6,867 bases of DNA, taken from NCBI GenBank assembly GCA_013140955.1, contig JABFRY010000432.1, positions 1 to 6,867 of the forward strand. Reading direction: 5' to 3'. The stretch's first letter is position 1; the number at the start of each line of letters is the position of its first letter. Below, piece by piece: positions 1-6,745 of this stretch. This DNA is from Acidobacteriota bacterium. GTDB taxonomy: Bacteria > Acidobacteriota > Vicinamibacteria > Vicinamibacterales > UBA2999. A program made the position numbers and the translations under genes. The notes beneath the pieces are model-generated. The model did not search any database, was not told the DNA's origin, and worked only from the letters and a program-made list of their open reading frames with translations.

Positions 1-5
1 TCCTT

Positions 6-21
6 GGCTGGGGGCCCAGCC
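6..21. other. Short inverted repeat at left edge
   Basis: GGCTGGG (6-12) and CCCAGCC (15-21) form 7-bp arms separated by 2 nt. No T-run follows on either strand. It may be a second structured element downstream of copy A or chance in GC-rich DNA; the rest of 1-65 shows nothing else. Confidence 0.25.
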
Positions 22-65
22 GGCCGGCATCAGCGGCGGTGGCGGAGGGGTGAACCGACCTGAAC

Positions 66-95
66 GCGGGAGGGGGCCGGCGCCCCCTCCCCCGC
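66..95 (-). terminator. GC-rich hairpin after copy A (candidate terminator)
   Basis: An inverted repeat begins 10 nt past the TAG stop of copy A. Bases 68-77 (GGGAGGGGGC) pair with 82-91 around a 4-nt loop; two unpaired C (92-93) precede two more GC pairs (66-67 with 94-95). There is no T-run downstream on the minus strand, so this is not a canonical intrinsic terminator; it could be a non-U-tract terminator or a 3' end stabiliser. Its position matches the hairpin behind copy B. Confidence 0.45.
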
Positions 96-105
96 GCACC
101 ACCGG

Positions 106-3100
106 CTAGAAGTCGAGGGTATAGCTGATCTTCATCAGGCGCGCGTTCAGGATCTCCTGCGGCCGCTGGTAGGAGGCAAACGCCTGGCTATAGCGGATCA
201 GGGCGTCGGAGTTCAGCGCGTTGAAGACATCGAGGCTGATGACCGACCGCGACCGGCCGAACCGCAGGACCTTGCCGAACCGGATGTCCAGCTCGTTGCG
301 GCGGTCCGTGTACTCGGAGAACGGCTCGATCAGGCCAATGACCTCGTTCGGCCGCCCGCCGGCCAGCGGCCGGCCCAGGGTGGAGTTGGCCGCCAGATAG
401 GCGTTGGTGGCCACGAAGCCCGGCGAGACGTCCGTGCCGTTGGTGCTGCGGAACGTGCCCGACAGCTGCACGTCCACCACCGGCAACGTGTAGACGCCGT
501 AGAACTTGAACTGCGTCAACCAGGGCTCCTGGCGGTCGCAGAACGCAGAGGAGCGCAGCTGCGTCACGCCACCGGGGGTGCCGCTCGCGTTGCCCGCCGT
601 GAGGGTCAGCATCTCGGGCAACTGCGCCACGATCTCGCAGTCGTTGAACGAGGTGCGGCCGAACGAGTAGCCGCCCTGCAGCGTGAGCCCGTTCTGAAGC
701 CGCGCGTTCATCACGAAGTCCATCCCGTTCCACACCTCCGACATGTCGCCGATCTTGTTCGCCAGGGTGTTGTAGTTGTCCACCTGGCCGAACTTGTCGG
801 GGTTCACGTTGTAGAGGCCATCGATCGTGTAGCCCCCGCCACCCGGCAGGCGCGGGTCGGTGGGTGCGGTCATGCTGAACTCGGTGAAGTCGTTGGCGTC
901 CACCGCCAGGTTGTCCGTCACGCGGAAGTTGGCCCACGAGCGCCGGAAGTAGCCCACGTCCACGCCGATGCCGCGCACCAGCTCGTGCGCCACGCTCGTC
1001 GAGAGCTCCCAGTTCGTCTGGCGGTTGTTCCAGCCGGAGATGAGGTCCTCGTCGAACGTCGCCGACGGCCGGGCGGAGCCGAACAGGCTGTTGTCGATCG
1101 GGCCGCACTCACCGTTGGCACCGAACGCCAGCAGGTCGCAATCGGGCACGAAGTCCCCATCCGTATCGTTCCAGGGACGGTTCGCGCTCGTCACCATGGC
1201 CAACACCGGGTTCGGATCCCGGCCGAGGCCGTTGAGCGTCTGCCCGAGCAGGTACTTGTTGAAGCCCACCTTCACGGCCGTCCGGCCCGTGCCGAAGACG
1301 TCCCACGCCACGCCGCTCCGGTAAGTGAAGTCCTTCCAGTTGATGTTGTCCTGCGCCGGGAACGTGATATCGCGGTCCGGCCCCAGGGGGTCGGGCCCGA
1401 GCATCTGCTGCGGGAAGCTCGTCTTGAAGAAGTCGAGCCGGCCGGCCAGGCTCACGGTGAGCCGCTCCAGCGTCCACCGGTCCTGGGCGTAGAAGCCCAG
1501 ATCGTGATCGAGGTTCGTCTCGGCCCGGAAGTTCTGCCGCAGGGTGATGCGGTTGGGCACGCCGTTGTTGAACCGGTAGCTGAGCGGGTTCAGCGTGTAC
1601 TGGTACTCGTCCAGGTGGCCCGTGGTGTTGTTCATACCGAACTTGAACGCATGCGTGCCGGTCACGTACGACGCCGCGGCACGGTACGTGAGGCTGGGCA
1701 CGGCGGTGTTGTTGTAGTTCGACAGGGAACGGTACTGCAGGTTCGTGCTCTGCTCCGTCACCGAGATCATCTGCGGCATGATCGCTTCCTGTTCATCGGT
1801 GAGCGAGCCGGTGGACGAGCGCAGGTGCATGTTGCCCCACCGCTCGAAGAGCATCATGCCGACGGCTTCGAGGAGCAGGCGATTGGTGACCGGCGATGTC
1901 CACTCGAGGTGCTCCTGCTTCAGGTTCGGGAAACGTCGATCCCGTGCGGCTTCCGGCGCCTGCACGGCGCTGATGTTGTTCGGACAATTGCACCACCTGT
2001 CCACCTTGAAGGTGCCGGCAAACTTGTTGCGCGGCGTCGCCTGCCACGTCACACGGATGCTGTTGTTGACCTGCACGCCTTCATTGACGCCCGGGTTGTC
2101 CGTATCTGGCACATAGAGCCACTCGTTCGGCATGAACGCGTTCAGGTTCTGGAAGATGGGCGCCTCGTTCGCCACGTTGTTGTAGCGCGTCGAGAACCAG
2201 AACCAGAGTCGATCCTGCAGGATGGGGCCACCAAACGACTCGTTCAGGTCGAAGGTGTGCTGAAGCTTGTTCGGTGTCCCCAGGCCGGCATCCCGCAGGG
2301 CCTGCGAGAAGTTGTCGCCCTGCAGGTTCTCGCCCGCGTAGCTCACGAACGTGGAGTTGGCGAACGTGTTGCCGCCGTCCTTCGGGATGAAGTTCACGCG
2401 CACACCCCCAGTCGGCAGGTCCGCCCCGAGCGACGTCGTGTCCACCGTGATCTCCGCTGCCGAGCCGACATCCGGCGTCTGTCCGCCGATGTTGCCGCCC
2501 GCCTGCAGCGTCATCGTGTTCACGCCGTTGATCGTGATGCGCTGATCCTGGTTGCGGCTGCCATGCACGCGCACGCTCTGGCCCACGTCCTGGATGACCG
2601 ATCCGCCCACGTCATTGCCGCCGCCCACCGTGGACGGGATCATGCGCGCCAGGCCGAAGTAGTTCCGCGCGCTCGGCAGTGCGTCGATCGTGTCGGCGTT
2701 CATCACGGCCTGCTGGGTCAGGGTCTGCGTGTCCACGACCGGGGCCTCACCGGTGACTGTGATGGTCTCCTCGAGCGCGCCCACCCGCATATCCGCGTCT
2801 ACCGACACGGCGGCTGAGCCGGCAAGCGTCACGCCGTCCTGCCGTACGGTGTTGAACCCCGGCAGTGTGAACGTCACGGTGTAGGTGCCGGGCCGCAGAT
2901 CCACGATCTGGAACCGGCCATTGCCGTCTGTCACGACGGTGCGGACCTTTTCGATGAGCACAGGGCTGGCGGCTTCGACGGTCACGCCGGGCAGCACGGC
3001 GCCCGACGTGTCGCGCACCGTTCCCGTGATCGATGCCTGTGCATGGACCAGGGACGGGACCAGCAGCACGGCTGCCCAGATGACGGCAGCGATGAATGAG

Positions 3101-3111
3101 GAACTCCGCAT
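106..3111 (-). CDS. Oar-like TonB-dependent outer-membrane receptor, copy A
   Basis: Predicted outer-membrane beta-barrel transporter of 1001 aa, energised through TonB; substrate unknown. Order seen: signal peptide 1-24 (hydrophobic core, likely cleavage VHA|QA); CarboxypepD_reg-like domain about 27-108 (ITGTVRDTSGAVLPGV, then DLRPGTYTVTF); TonB-box-like ETITVTG at 115-121; plug about 125-240 with the RVHGSRNQDQRITINGVN signature at 181-198; a GGVRVNFIPKDGGNTF junction at 235-250; barrel to the C-terminal SYTLDF, whose final Phe fits BAM recognition. Six cysteines form three near pairs (374/376, 658/669, 825/858). An acidic DTDGDFVPDCD stretch lies at 649-659, and DPRLPGGGG at 752-760. The ATG at 3111 is chosen because AAGGAGG lies 7 nt upstream and it starts the signal peptide; the longer reading begins at a TTG (3153) and translates through that ribosome-binding site. 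M. xanthus Oar, an architectural relative, has been linked to secretion of the protease PopC, so import should not be assumed. Class call firm; substrate not inferable. Confidence 0.93.
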   Translation of the reverse strand: MRSSSFIAAVIWAAVLLVPSLVHAQASITGTVRDTSGAVLPGVTVEAASPVLIEKVRTVVTDGNGRFQIVDLRPGTYTVTFTLPGFNTVRQDGVTLAGSAAVSVDADMRVGALEETITVTGEAPVVDTQTLTQQAVMNADTIDALPSARNYFGLARMIPSTVGGGNDVGGSVIQDVGQSVRVHGSRNQDQRITINGVNTMTLQAGGNIGGQTPDVGSAAEITVDTTSLGADLPTGGVRVNFIPKDGGNTFANSTFVSYAGENLQGDNFSQALRDAGLGTPNKLQHTFDLNESFGGPILQDRLWFWFSTRYNNVANEAPIFQNLNAFMPNEWLYVPDTDNPGVNEGVQVNNSIRVTWQATPRNKFAGTFKVDRWCNCPNNISAVQAPEAARDRRFPNLKQEHLEWTSPVTNRLLLEAVGMMLFERWGNMHLRSSTGSLTDEQEAIMPQMISVTEQSTNLQYRSLSNYNNTAVPSLTYRAAASYVTGTHAFKFGMNNTTGHLDEYQYTLNPLSYRFNNGVPNRITLRQNFRAETNLDHDLGFYAQDRWTLERLTVSLAGRLDFFKTSFPQQMLGPDPLGPDRDITFPAQDNINWKDFTYRSGVAWDVFGTGRTAVKVGFNKYLLGQTLNGLGRDPNPVLAMVTSANRPWNDTDGDFVPDCDLLAFGANGECGPIDNSLFGSARPSATFDEDLISGWNNRQTNWELSTSVAHELVRGIGVDVGYFRRSWANFRVTDNLAVDANDFTEFSMTAPTDPRLPGGGGYTIDGLYNVNPDKFGQVDNYNTLANKIGDMSEVWNGMDFVMNARLQNGLTLQGGYSFGRTSFNDCEIVAQLPEMLTLTAGNASGTPGGVTQLRSSAFCDRQEPWLTQFKFYGVYTLPVVDVQLSGTFRSTNGTDVSPGFVATNAYLAANSTLGRPLAGGRPNEVIGLIEPFSEYTDRRNELDIRFGKVLRFGRSRSVISLDVFNALNSDALIRYSQAFASYQRPQEILNARLMKISYTLDF

Positions 3112-3118
3112 CGACTTG

Positions 3119-3125
3119 CCTCCTT
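3119..3125 (-). promoter_or_regulatory. Shine-Dalgarno site of receptor copy A
   Basis: The minus strand reads AAGGAGG, a full consensus Shine-Dalgarno core, followed by 7 nt (CAAGTCG) and the ATG at 3111. This decides the start: it excludes the in-frame TTG 14 codons upstream, which would place the site inside coding sequence. Confidence 0.88.
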
Positions 3126-3238
3126 GGCATGAGGGGTGGCCAGAGACCGCCAATGGACGAGACGGCCATTCTTGACATTCAGCAATTTGAATACCGAATA
3201 TTTGCGCCTGAATACTCGCTCCATCCTGCTTTTACATG

Positions 3239-3262
3239 CATCTCCAATAACTGCAGATCCAA
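3239..3262 (-). promoter_or_regulatory. Conserved upstream element of copy A
   Basis: The minus strand reads TTGGATCT, GCAGT, TATTGGAGATG. It matches the element upstream of copy B at 19 of 24 positions and lies at the same distance, 128 nt from its near edge to the first base of the start codon, in flanks that are otherwise dissimilar. It contains the direct repeat TTGGA with a 15-nt period, and a CCAAT-TC-ATTGG inverted repeat overlaps its upstream edge. It could be a regulator-binding site or part of a promoter; no sigma-70 pair with normal spacing is evident. Confidence 0.5.
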
Positions 3263-3543
3263 TGAATTGGCCCTGAGAGATCCACGCTGTTGGATTTCGC
3301 GGCACGCGCACACGGGTGCCTCGCGCACCAGGCGCCCTGACGCGCACGACGGACCGAGGCGCAGCGCTGGCACGATGTGCACGCGTCTGGCGGCGACACT
3401 GACGGGCTCGGTGGCGGGATGTCTGGGACGGGACGGACCGGCGACTTGAGAAGACAGGCAGGCATGAGGCGCAGGGACGCCAGCCATGCACCGGCAGCAA
3501 CGGTGGCAGGGCCCAGCGAAGGTGGGGTGCCCTGGTCGACGGC

Positions 3544-3574
3544 GCCCAGGAGGGAGCCGTGCTCCCTCCCGGGC
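3544..3574 (-). terminator. GC-rich hairpin after copy B (candidate terminator)
   Basis: Bases 3549-3557 (GGAGGGAGC) pair perfectly with 3561-3569 (GCTCCCTCC) around a 3-nt loop, then one mismatch and four further pairs (3544-3547 with 3571-3574). It starts 11 nt past the TAG stop of copy B; a run of seven C lies between stop and stem. No T-run follows on the minus strand. Its presence suggests that most transcription from copy B ends before copy A, but readthrough cannot be excluded. Confidence 0.5.
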
Positions 3575-3585
3575 CGCCCCCCCGA

Positions 3586-6500
3586 CTAGAAGTCGAGGGT
3601 GTAGCTGATCTTCATGAGGCGGGCGTTCAGGATCTCCTGGGGCCGCTGGTAGGAGGCGAACGCCTGGCTGAACCGGATCTGCGCATTCGAGTTGAGCGCG
3701 TTGAAGAGGTCCAGGCTGATGACCGACCGCGACCGCCCGAACCGGAGCACCTTGCCGAATCGGATGTCCAGTTCGTTGCGGCGGTCCGTGTACTGCGCGA
3801 AGGGTTCCGCCACGCCGACGACCTGGTTCGGACGGCCGCCCGCCAGGGGCCGGCCCAGCGTCGAGTTCGCCGCCAGGTAGGCGTTGGTGGCTACGAAGCC
3901 CGGCGCCACGTCCGTGCCGTTGGTGCTGCGGAACGTGCCGGAGAGCTGCACGTCCACCACCGGCACGGTGTAGACACCGTACATCTTGAACTGCGCCAGC
4001 CATGGTTCCTGTCGGTTGCAGTAGTCCGCCGACCGCAACTGCGCGACGCCGCCCGGCGTGCCGCTCGCATTGCCGGCCGTCAGGCTGAGCATTTCAGGCA
4101 GCTGCGCCACGATCTCGCAGTCGTTGAACGACGTGCGCCCGAACGAGTAGCCGCCCTGGAGCGTGAGCCCGTTCTGGAGCCGCGCGTTGACCGCGAAGTC
4201 CATCCCGTTCCACACCTCCGTCATGTCGCCGACCTTGCTCGACAAGGTGTTGTAGTTCTCCACCTGGCCGAACTTGGACGGCACCACGTTGTAGAGGCCC
4301 GTGATGGTGTTGCCACCCCCGCCCGGCAGGCGGGGATCGCTCGGCGCCGTCATGCTGAACTCGGTGAAGTCGGCCGCCGTCACGGCGAGGTTGTCCGTGA
4401 TCCGGAAGTTGGCCCAGGCGCGGCGGAAGTAGCCCACGTCCACGCCGATGCCGCGCGCAATCTCGTGCGCCACGCTCGTCGAGAGCTCCCAGTTGGTCTG
4501 TCGATGGTTCCACCCCGAGATCAAGTCCGGGTCGAACGTGGCCGCCGGGACCGCCGAGCCGAAGTTGCGGTTGCTCACCACGCCGCACTCCCCGTTGGCT
4601 TCGAGGTTGAGGATGTCGCAGTCCGGCACGAAGTTGCGGTTCGCATCGTTCCAGGGCCGGTTGACGTTGGTCACCATCGCCAGGACCGGGTTCGGGTCAC
4701 GCCCGAGCGCGTTGAGCGTCTGCCCGAGCAGGTACTTGTTGAAGCCCACCTTGATGGCCGTGCGGCCCGTGCCGAACACGTCCCACGCCACGCCGCTCCG
4801 ATAGGTGAAGTCCTTCCAGTCGATGTTGTCCTGCGCGGGGAACGTGATGTTGCGGCTCGGACCCAGCGGATCCGGGCCGAGTGTCTGCTCGGGGAAGCTC
4901 GTCTTGAAGAAGTCGAGCCTGGCCGCCAAGCTCACGGTGAGACGATCCAGCGTCCACCGGTCCTGCGCGTAGAAGCCCAGGTCCTGGTCGAGATTGGTCT
5001 CGGCAATGAAGTTCTGCCGCATCGAGAGCTGGTTGGGCACGCCGTTGTTGAACCGGTAGCTCAGGCCGTTGAGCACGTACTGGTTCTCCCACAGCTCGCC
5101 GGTGGTGTTGTTCATGCCGAACTTGAAGGCATGGGTGCCCGTCACATACGAGGCCGCGGCGCGGTAGGTGAGACTGGGCACGGCCGTGTTGTTGTAGTTC
5201 ACGCGCGTGCGGTACGCGAGATTGTTGCTCTGCTCGGTCACCGAGATGAGCTGTGGCACGATGGCGGCCTGCGCCGCCGTGATCGACCCTGTAGACTCGC
5301 GCAGGTGCATGTTGCCCCAGCGCTCGAACAGCATCATGCCCACGGCCTCGACCAGCAACCGGTTCGTCACGGGGGAGGTCCACTCGGCGTGCTGCTGCAT
5401 CAGGCGCGGGAACCGCCGATCGCGGCCCGCTTCGAGCGAGCGGGTGGCACTGATGTCGCTGGGACAGTTGCACCATTTGTCGGCCTTGAACGTGCCTGCG
5501 AACTTGTTGCGCGGCGTCGCCTGCCACGTGAGCCGGATACTGTTGTTGCTCTGCTGGCCCTTGGCCACCGCCGGGCTGCTCGTGTCCGGCACGTACAGCC
5601 ACTCGTTCACGTTGAACGCATTGGCATTGAGGAAGATGGGCGCCTCGCTTGCCACGTCGTTGAAGCGCGTGGAGAACCAGAACCACAGCTTGTCGCGCTG
5701 GATGGGACCGCCGAACGACTCGTTCAGGTCGAAGGTGTGCAGCAGCTGGTTCGGGGTGCCGAGCCCGGCGTCCTGCAGTTCCTGCGAGAAGTTGTCGCCC
5801 GCGAGACTCTCGCCCGCAAAGCTCACGAAGGTGGAGTTGGCGAACGTGTTGCCGCCGTCCTTCGGGATGAAGTTCACGCGCACACCGCCGGTCGGCAGGT
5901 CCGCGCCGAGCGACGTCGTATCCACCGTGATCTCCGCCGCCGAGCCCACGTCCGGCGTCTGCCCGCCGATGTTGCCGCCCGCCTGCAGCGTCATCGTGTT
6001 CACGCCGTTGATCGTGATGCGCTGATCCTGGTTGCGGCTACCGTGCACGCGCACGCTCTGGCCCACGTCCTGGATCGCCGAGCCCCCCACGTCGTTGCCG
6101 CCGCCCACCGTGGACGGAATCATGCGCGCCAGCCCGAAGTAGTTGCGGGCGCTCGGCAGCGCGTCGATCGTGTCCGCGTTCATCACGGCCTGCTGCGTCA
6201 GCGTCTGCGTATCGACGACCGGGGCCTCGCCGGTGACCGTGATGGTCTCCTCGAGCGCGCCCACCCGCATGTCCGCATCCACCGACACAGCCGCCGACCC
6301 CGCCAGCGTCACACCGTCCTGCCGCACCGTGTTGAAGCCGGGCAACGTGAACGTCACCGTGTAGGTGCCTGGCCGCAGATCGACCATCTGGAACCGGCCG
6401 CTGCCGTCGGTGACCACCGTGCGGATCTTCTCGATCAGCACCGGGCTGGCCGCTTCGACCGTGACGCCTGGCAGCACCGCGCCGGACGTGTCTCGCACCG

Positions 6501-6594
6501 TGCCGGTGATCGATGCCTGGGCAAGGACCAGGGACGGCGCGAGGAGCACCGCCGCCCAGACGAGGGCGGCGACGAACCTGGAAAGACTCCGCAT
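3586..6594 (-). CDS. Oar-like TonB-dependent outer-membrane receptor, copy B
   Basis: Tandem paralogue of copy A, 1002 aa, same architecture: signal peptide 1-25 (likely cleavage VLA|QA), CarboxypepD_reg-like domain about 28-109, TonB-box-like ETITVTG at 116-122, plug to about 241, then a barrel ending SYTLDF. The one-residue length difference lies inside the signal peptide (MRSLSRF versus MRSSSF); the rest aligns without gaps. The six cysteines of copy A are all kept, one position later. The acidic Asp-rich stretch of copy A is eroded here to DANRNFVPDCD (650-660). Substitutions cluster in apparent barrel loops, for example about 336-365, 383-401 and 661-680. The ATG at 6594 is preferred: AAGGAGG sits 7 nt upstream and it opens the signal peptide, whereas the longer reading starts at GTG (6693) and adds 33 residues that would bury the signal. 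It lies upstream of copy A in transcription order, with 474 bp between coding regions. Substrate unknown. Confidence 0.93.
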   Translation of the reverse strand: MRSLSRFVAALVWAAVLLAPSLVLAQASITGTVRDTSGAVLPGVTVEAASPVLIEKIRTVVTDGSGRFQMVDLRPGTYTVTFTLPGFNTVRQDGVTLAGSAAVSVDADMRVGALEETITVTGEAPVVDTQTLTQQAVMNADTIDALPSARNYFGLARMIPSTVGGGNDVGGSAIQDVGQSVRVHGSRNQDQRITINGVNTMTLQAGGNIGGQTPDVGSAAEITVDTTSLGADLPTGGVRVNFIPKDGGNTFANSTFVSFAGESLAGDNFSQELQDAGLGTPNQLLHTFDLNESFGGPIQRDKLWFWFSTRFNDVASEAPIFLNANAFNVNEWLYVPDTSSPAVAKGQQSNNSIRLTWQATPRNKFAGTFKADKWCNCPSDISATRSLEAGRDRRFPRLMQQHAEWTSPVTNRLLVEAVGMMLFERWGNMHLRESTGSITAAQAAIVPQLISVTEQSNNLAYRTRVNYNNTAVPSLTYRAAASYVTGTHAFKFGMNNTTGELWENQYVLNGLSYRFNNGVPNQLSMRQNFIAETNLDQDLGFYAQDRWTLDRLTVSLAARLDFFKTSFPEQTLGPDPLGPSRNITFPAQDNIDWKDFTYRSGVAWDVFGTGRTAIKVGFNKYLLGQTLNALGRDPNPVLAMVTNVNRPWNDANRNFVPDCDILNLEANGECGVVSNRNFGSAVPAATFDPDLISGWNHRQTNWELSTSVAHEIARGIGVDVGYFRRAWANFRITDNLAVTAADFTEFSMTAPSDPRLPGGGGNTITGLYNVVPSKFGQVENYNTLSSKVGDMTEVWNGMDFAVNARLQNGLTLQGGYSFGRTSFNDCEIVAQLPEMLSLTAGNASGTPGGVAQLRSADYCNRQEPWLAQFKMYGVYTVPVVDVQLSGTFRSTNGTDVAPGFVATNAYLAANSTLGRPLAGGRPNQVVGVAEPFAQYTDRRNELDIRFGKVLRFGRSRSVISLDLFNALNSNAQIRFSQAFASYQRPQEILNARLMKISYTLDF

Positions 6595-6601
6595 CGACGT
6601 G

Positions 6602-6608
6602 CCTCCTT
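6602..6608 (-). promoter_or_regulatory. Shine-Dalgarno site of receptor copy B
   Basis: The minus strand reads AAGGAGG with a 7-nt spacer (CACGTCG) to the ATG at 6594. Core and spacing match copy A exactly, and the spacer differs at only one base, so the initiation region was kept in both duplicates. Confidence 0.88.
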
Positions 6609-6721
6609 GTAGGTAGTAGCAGGCACGGAGCCCGCCCGTCTGGCGAGGGGCCCCGCACGCACGAGCATCCGTGGCTGCGGAAGGAGACAACACTCAGCTA
6701 ACTATTGCAACTGAAATCTTT

Positions 6722-6745
6722 CATTTCCAATATTTTTAGATCCAA
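6722..6745 (-). promoter_or_regulatory. Conserved upstream element of copy B
   Basis: The minus strand reads TTGGATCT, AAAAA, TATTGGAAATG, partner of the element upstream of copy A and also 128 nt from its start codon. The TTGGA repeat with a 15-nt period is retained. It sits in an AT-rich island (about 6690-6760) within very GC-rich DNA, as expected of a promoter or operator region. Function inferred only from conservation and position. Confidence 0.5.

Larger units (their letters stand above)
3112..3585. other. Spacer between the two receptor genes (474 bp)
   Basis: From right to left it holds the hairpin after copy B (3544-3574), a GC-rich stretch of about 240 bp with no recognised content (about 3300-3540), then an AT-rich island (about 3165-3265) with the conserved element, and finally copy A's ribosome-binding site. 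Short readings on either strand exist but none has a ribosome-binding site or recognisable product. The AT-rich island is the most probable promoter region of copy A. Confidence 0.75.
106..6594 (-). repeat. Tandem gene duplication, about 3 kb units
   Basis: Bases 106-3111 and 3586-6594 are direct tandem copies, offset by 3480 bp through the barrel and plug and 3483 bp at the start codon. Proteins are about 86% identical by hand count. Long exact DNA blocks occur in the plug-coding part: 2483-2559 equals 5963-6039 (77 bp) and 2351-2406 equals 5831-5886 (56 bp). Flanking non-coding DNA is mostly diverged, so the duplication is old relative to non-coding drift. Confidence 0.95.

Noticed and set aside
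3112..3153. 14-residue N-terminal extension of copy A from a TTG at 3153
   Set aside because: It would put the AAGGAGG ribosome-binding site inside coding sequence and displace the signal peptide from the N-terminus; copy B has no matching extension.
3172..3201. Plus-strand promoter-like pair TTGACA (3172-3177) and GAATAT (3196-3201), 18-nt spacer, which would give antisense RNA toward the end of copy B
   Set aside because: The -35 match is perfect but the -10 matches only 3 of 6 bases and no plus-strand gene follows; chance is likely in an AT-rich island.
3239..3262. Sigma-54 promoter reading of the conserved upstream element
   Set aside because: The GG and GC dinucleotides at the required 10-nt separation are not present in either copy.
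3232..3487. Possible small minus-strand protein in the spacer (starts at 3465 or 3487)
   Set aside because: No Shine-Dalgarno sequence before either start, Cys/Arg/Pro-rich composition typical of chance GC-rich readings, and overlap with the AT-rich regulatory region.
106..6594. Composite transposon or insertion element explaining the two direct copies
   Set aside because: No transposase, terminal inverted repeats or target-site duplications are seen; the repeated unit is simply a receptor gene with its start region, as expected of ordinary tandem duplication.
3559..6612. A 1017-codon open reading on the plus strand opposite copy B (and a 610-codon one at 985-2817 opposite copy A)
   Set aside because: The translations are Arg/His/Val/Glu-rich without recognisable domains, signal or ribosome-binding site. 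They are the expected mirror of GC-rich codon use in the true minus-strand genes, and their similarity to each other follows from the duplication.
6595..6693. 33-residue N-terminal extension of copy B from a GTG at 6693
   Set aside because: Same reasons: ideal ribosome-binding site 7 nt before the internal ATG, signal peptide begins there, and the extension resembles nothing in copy A.
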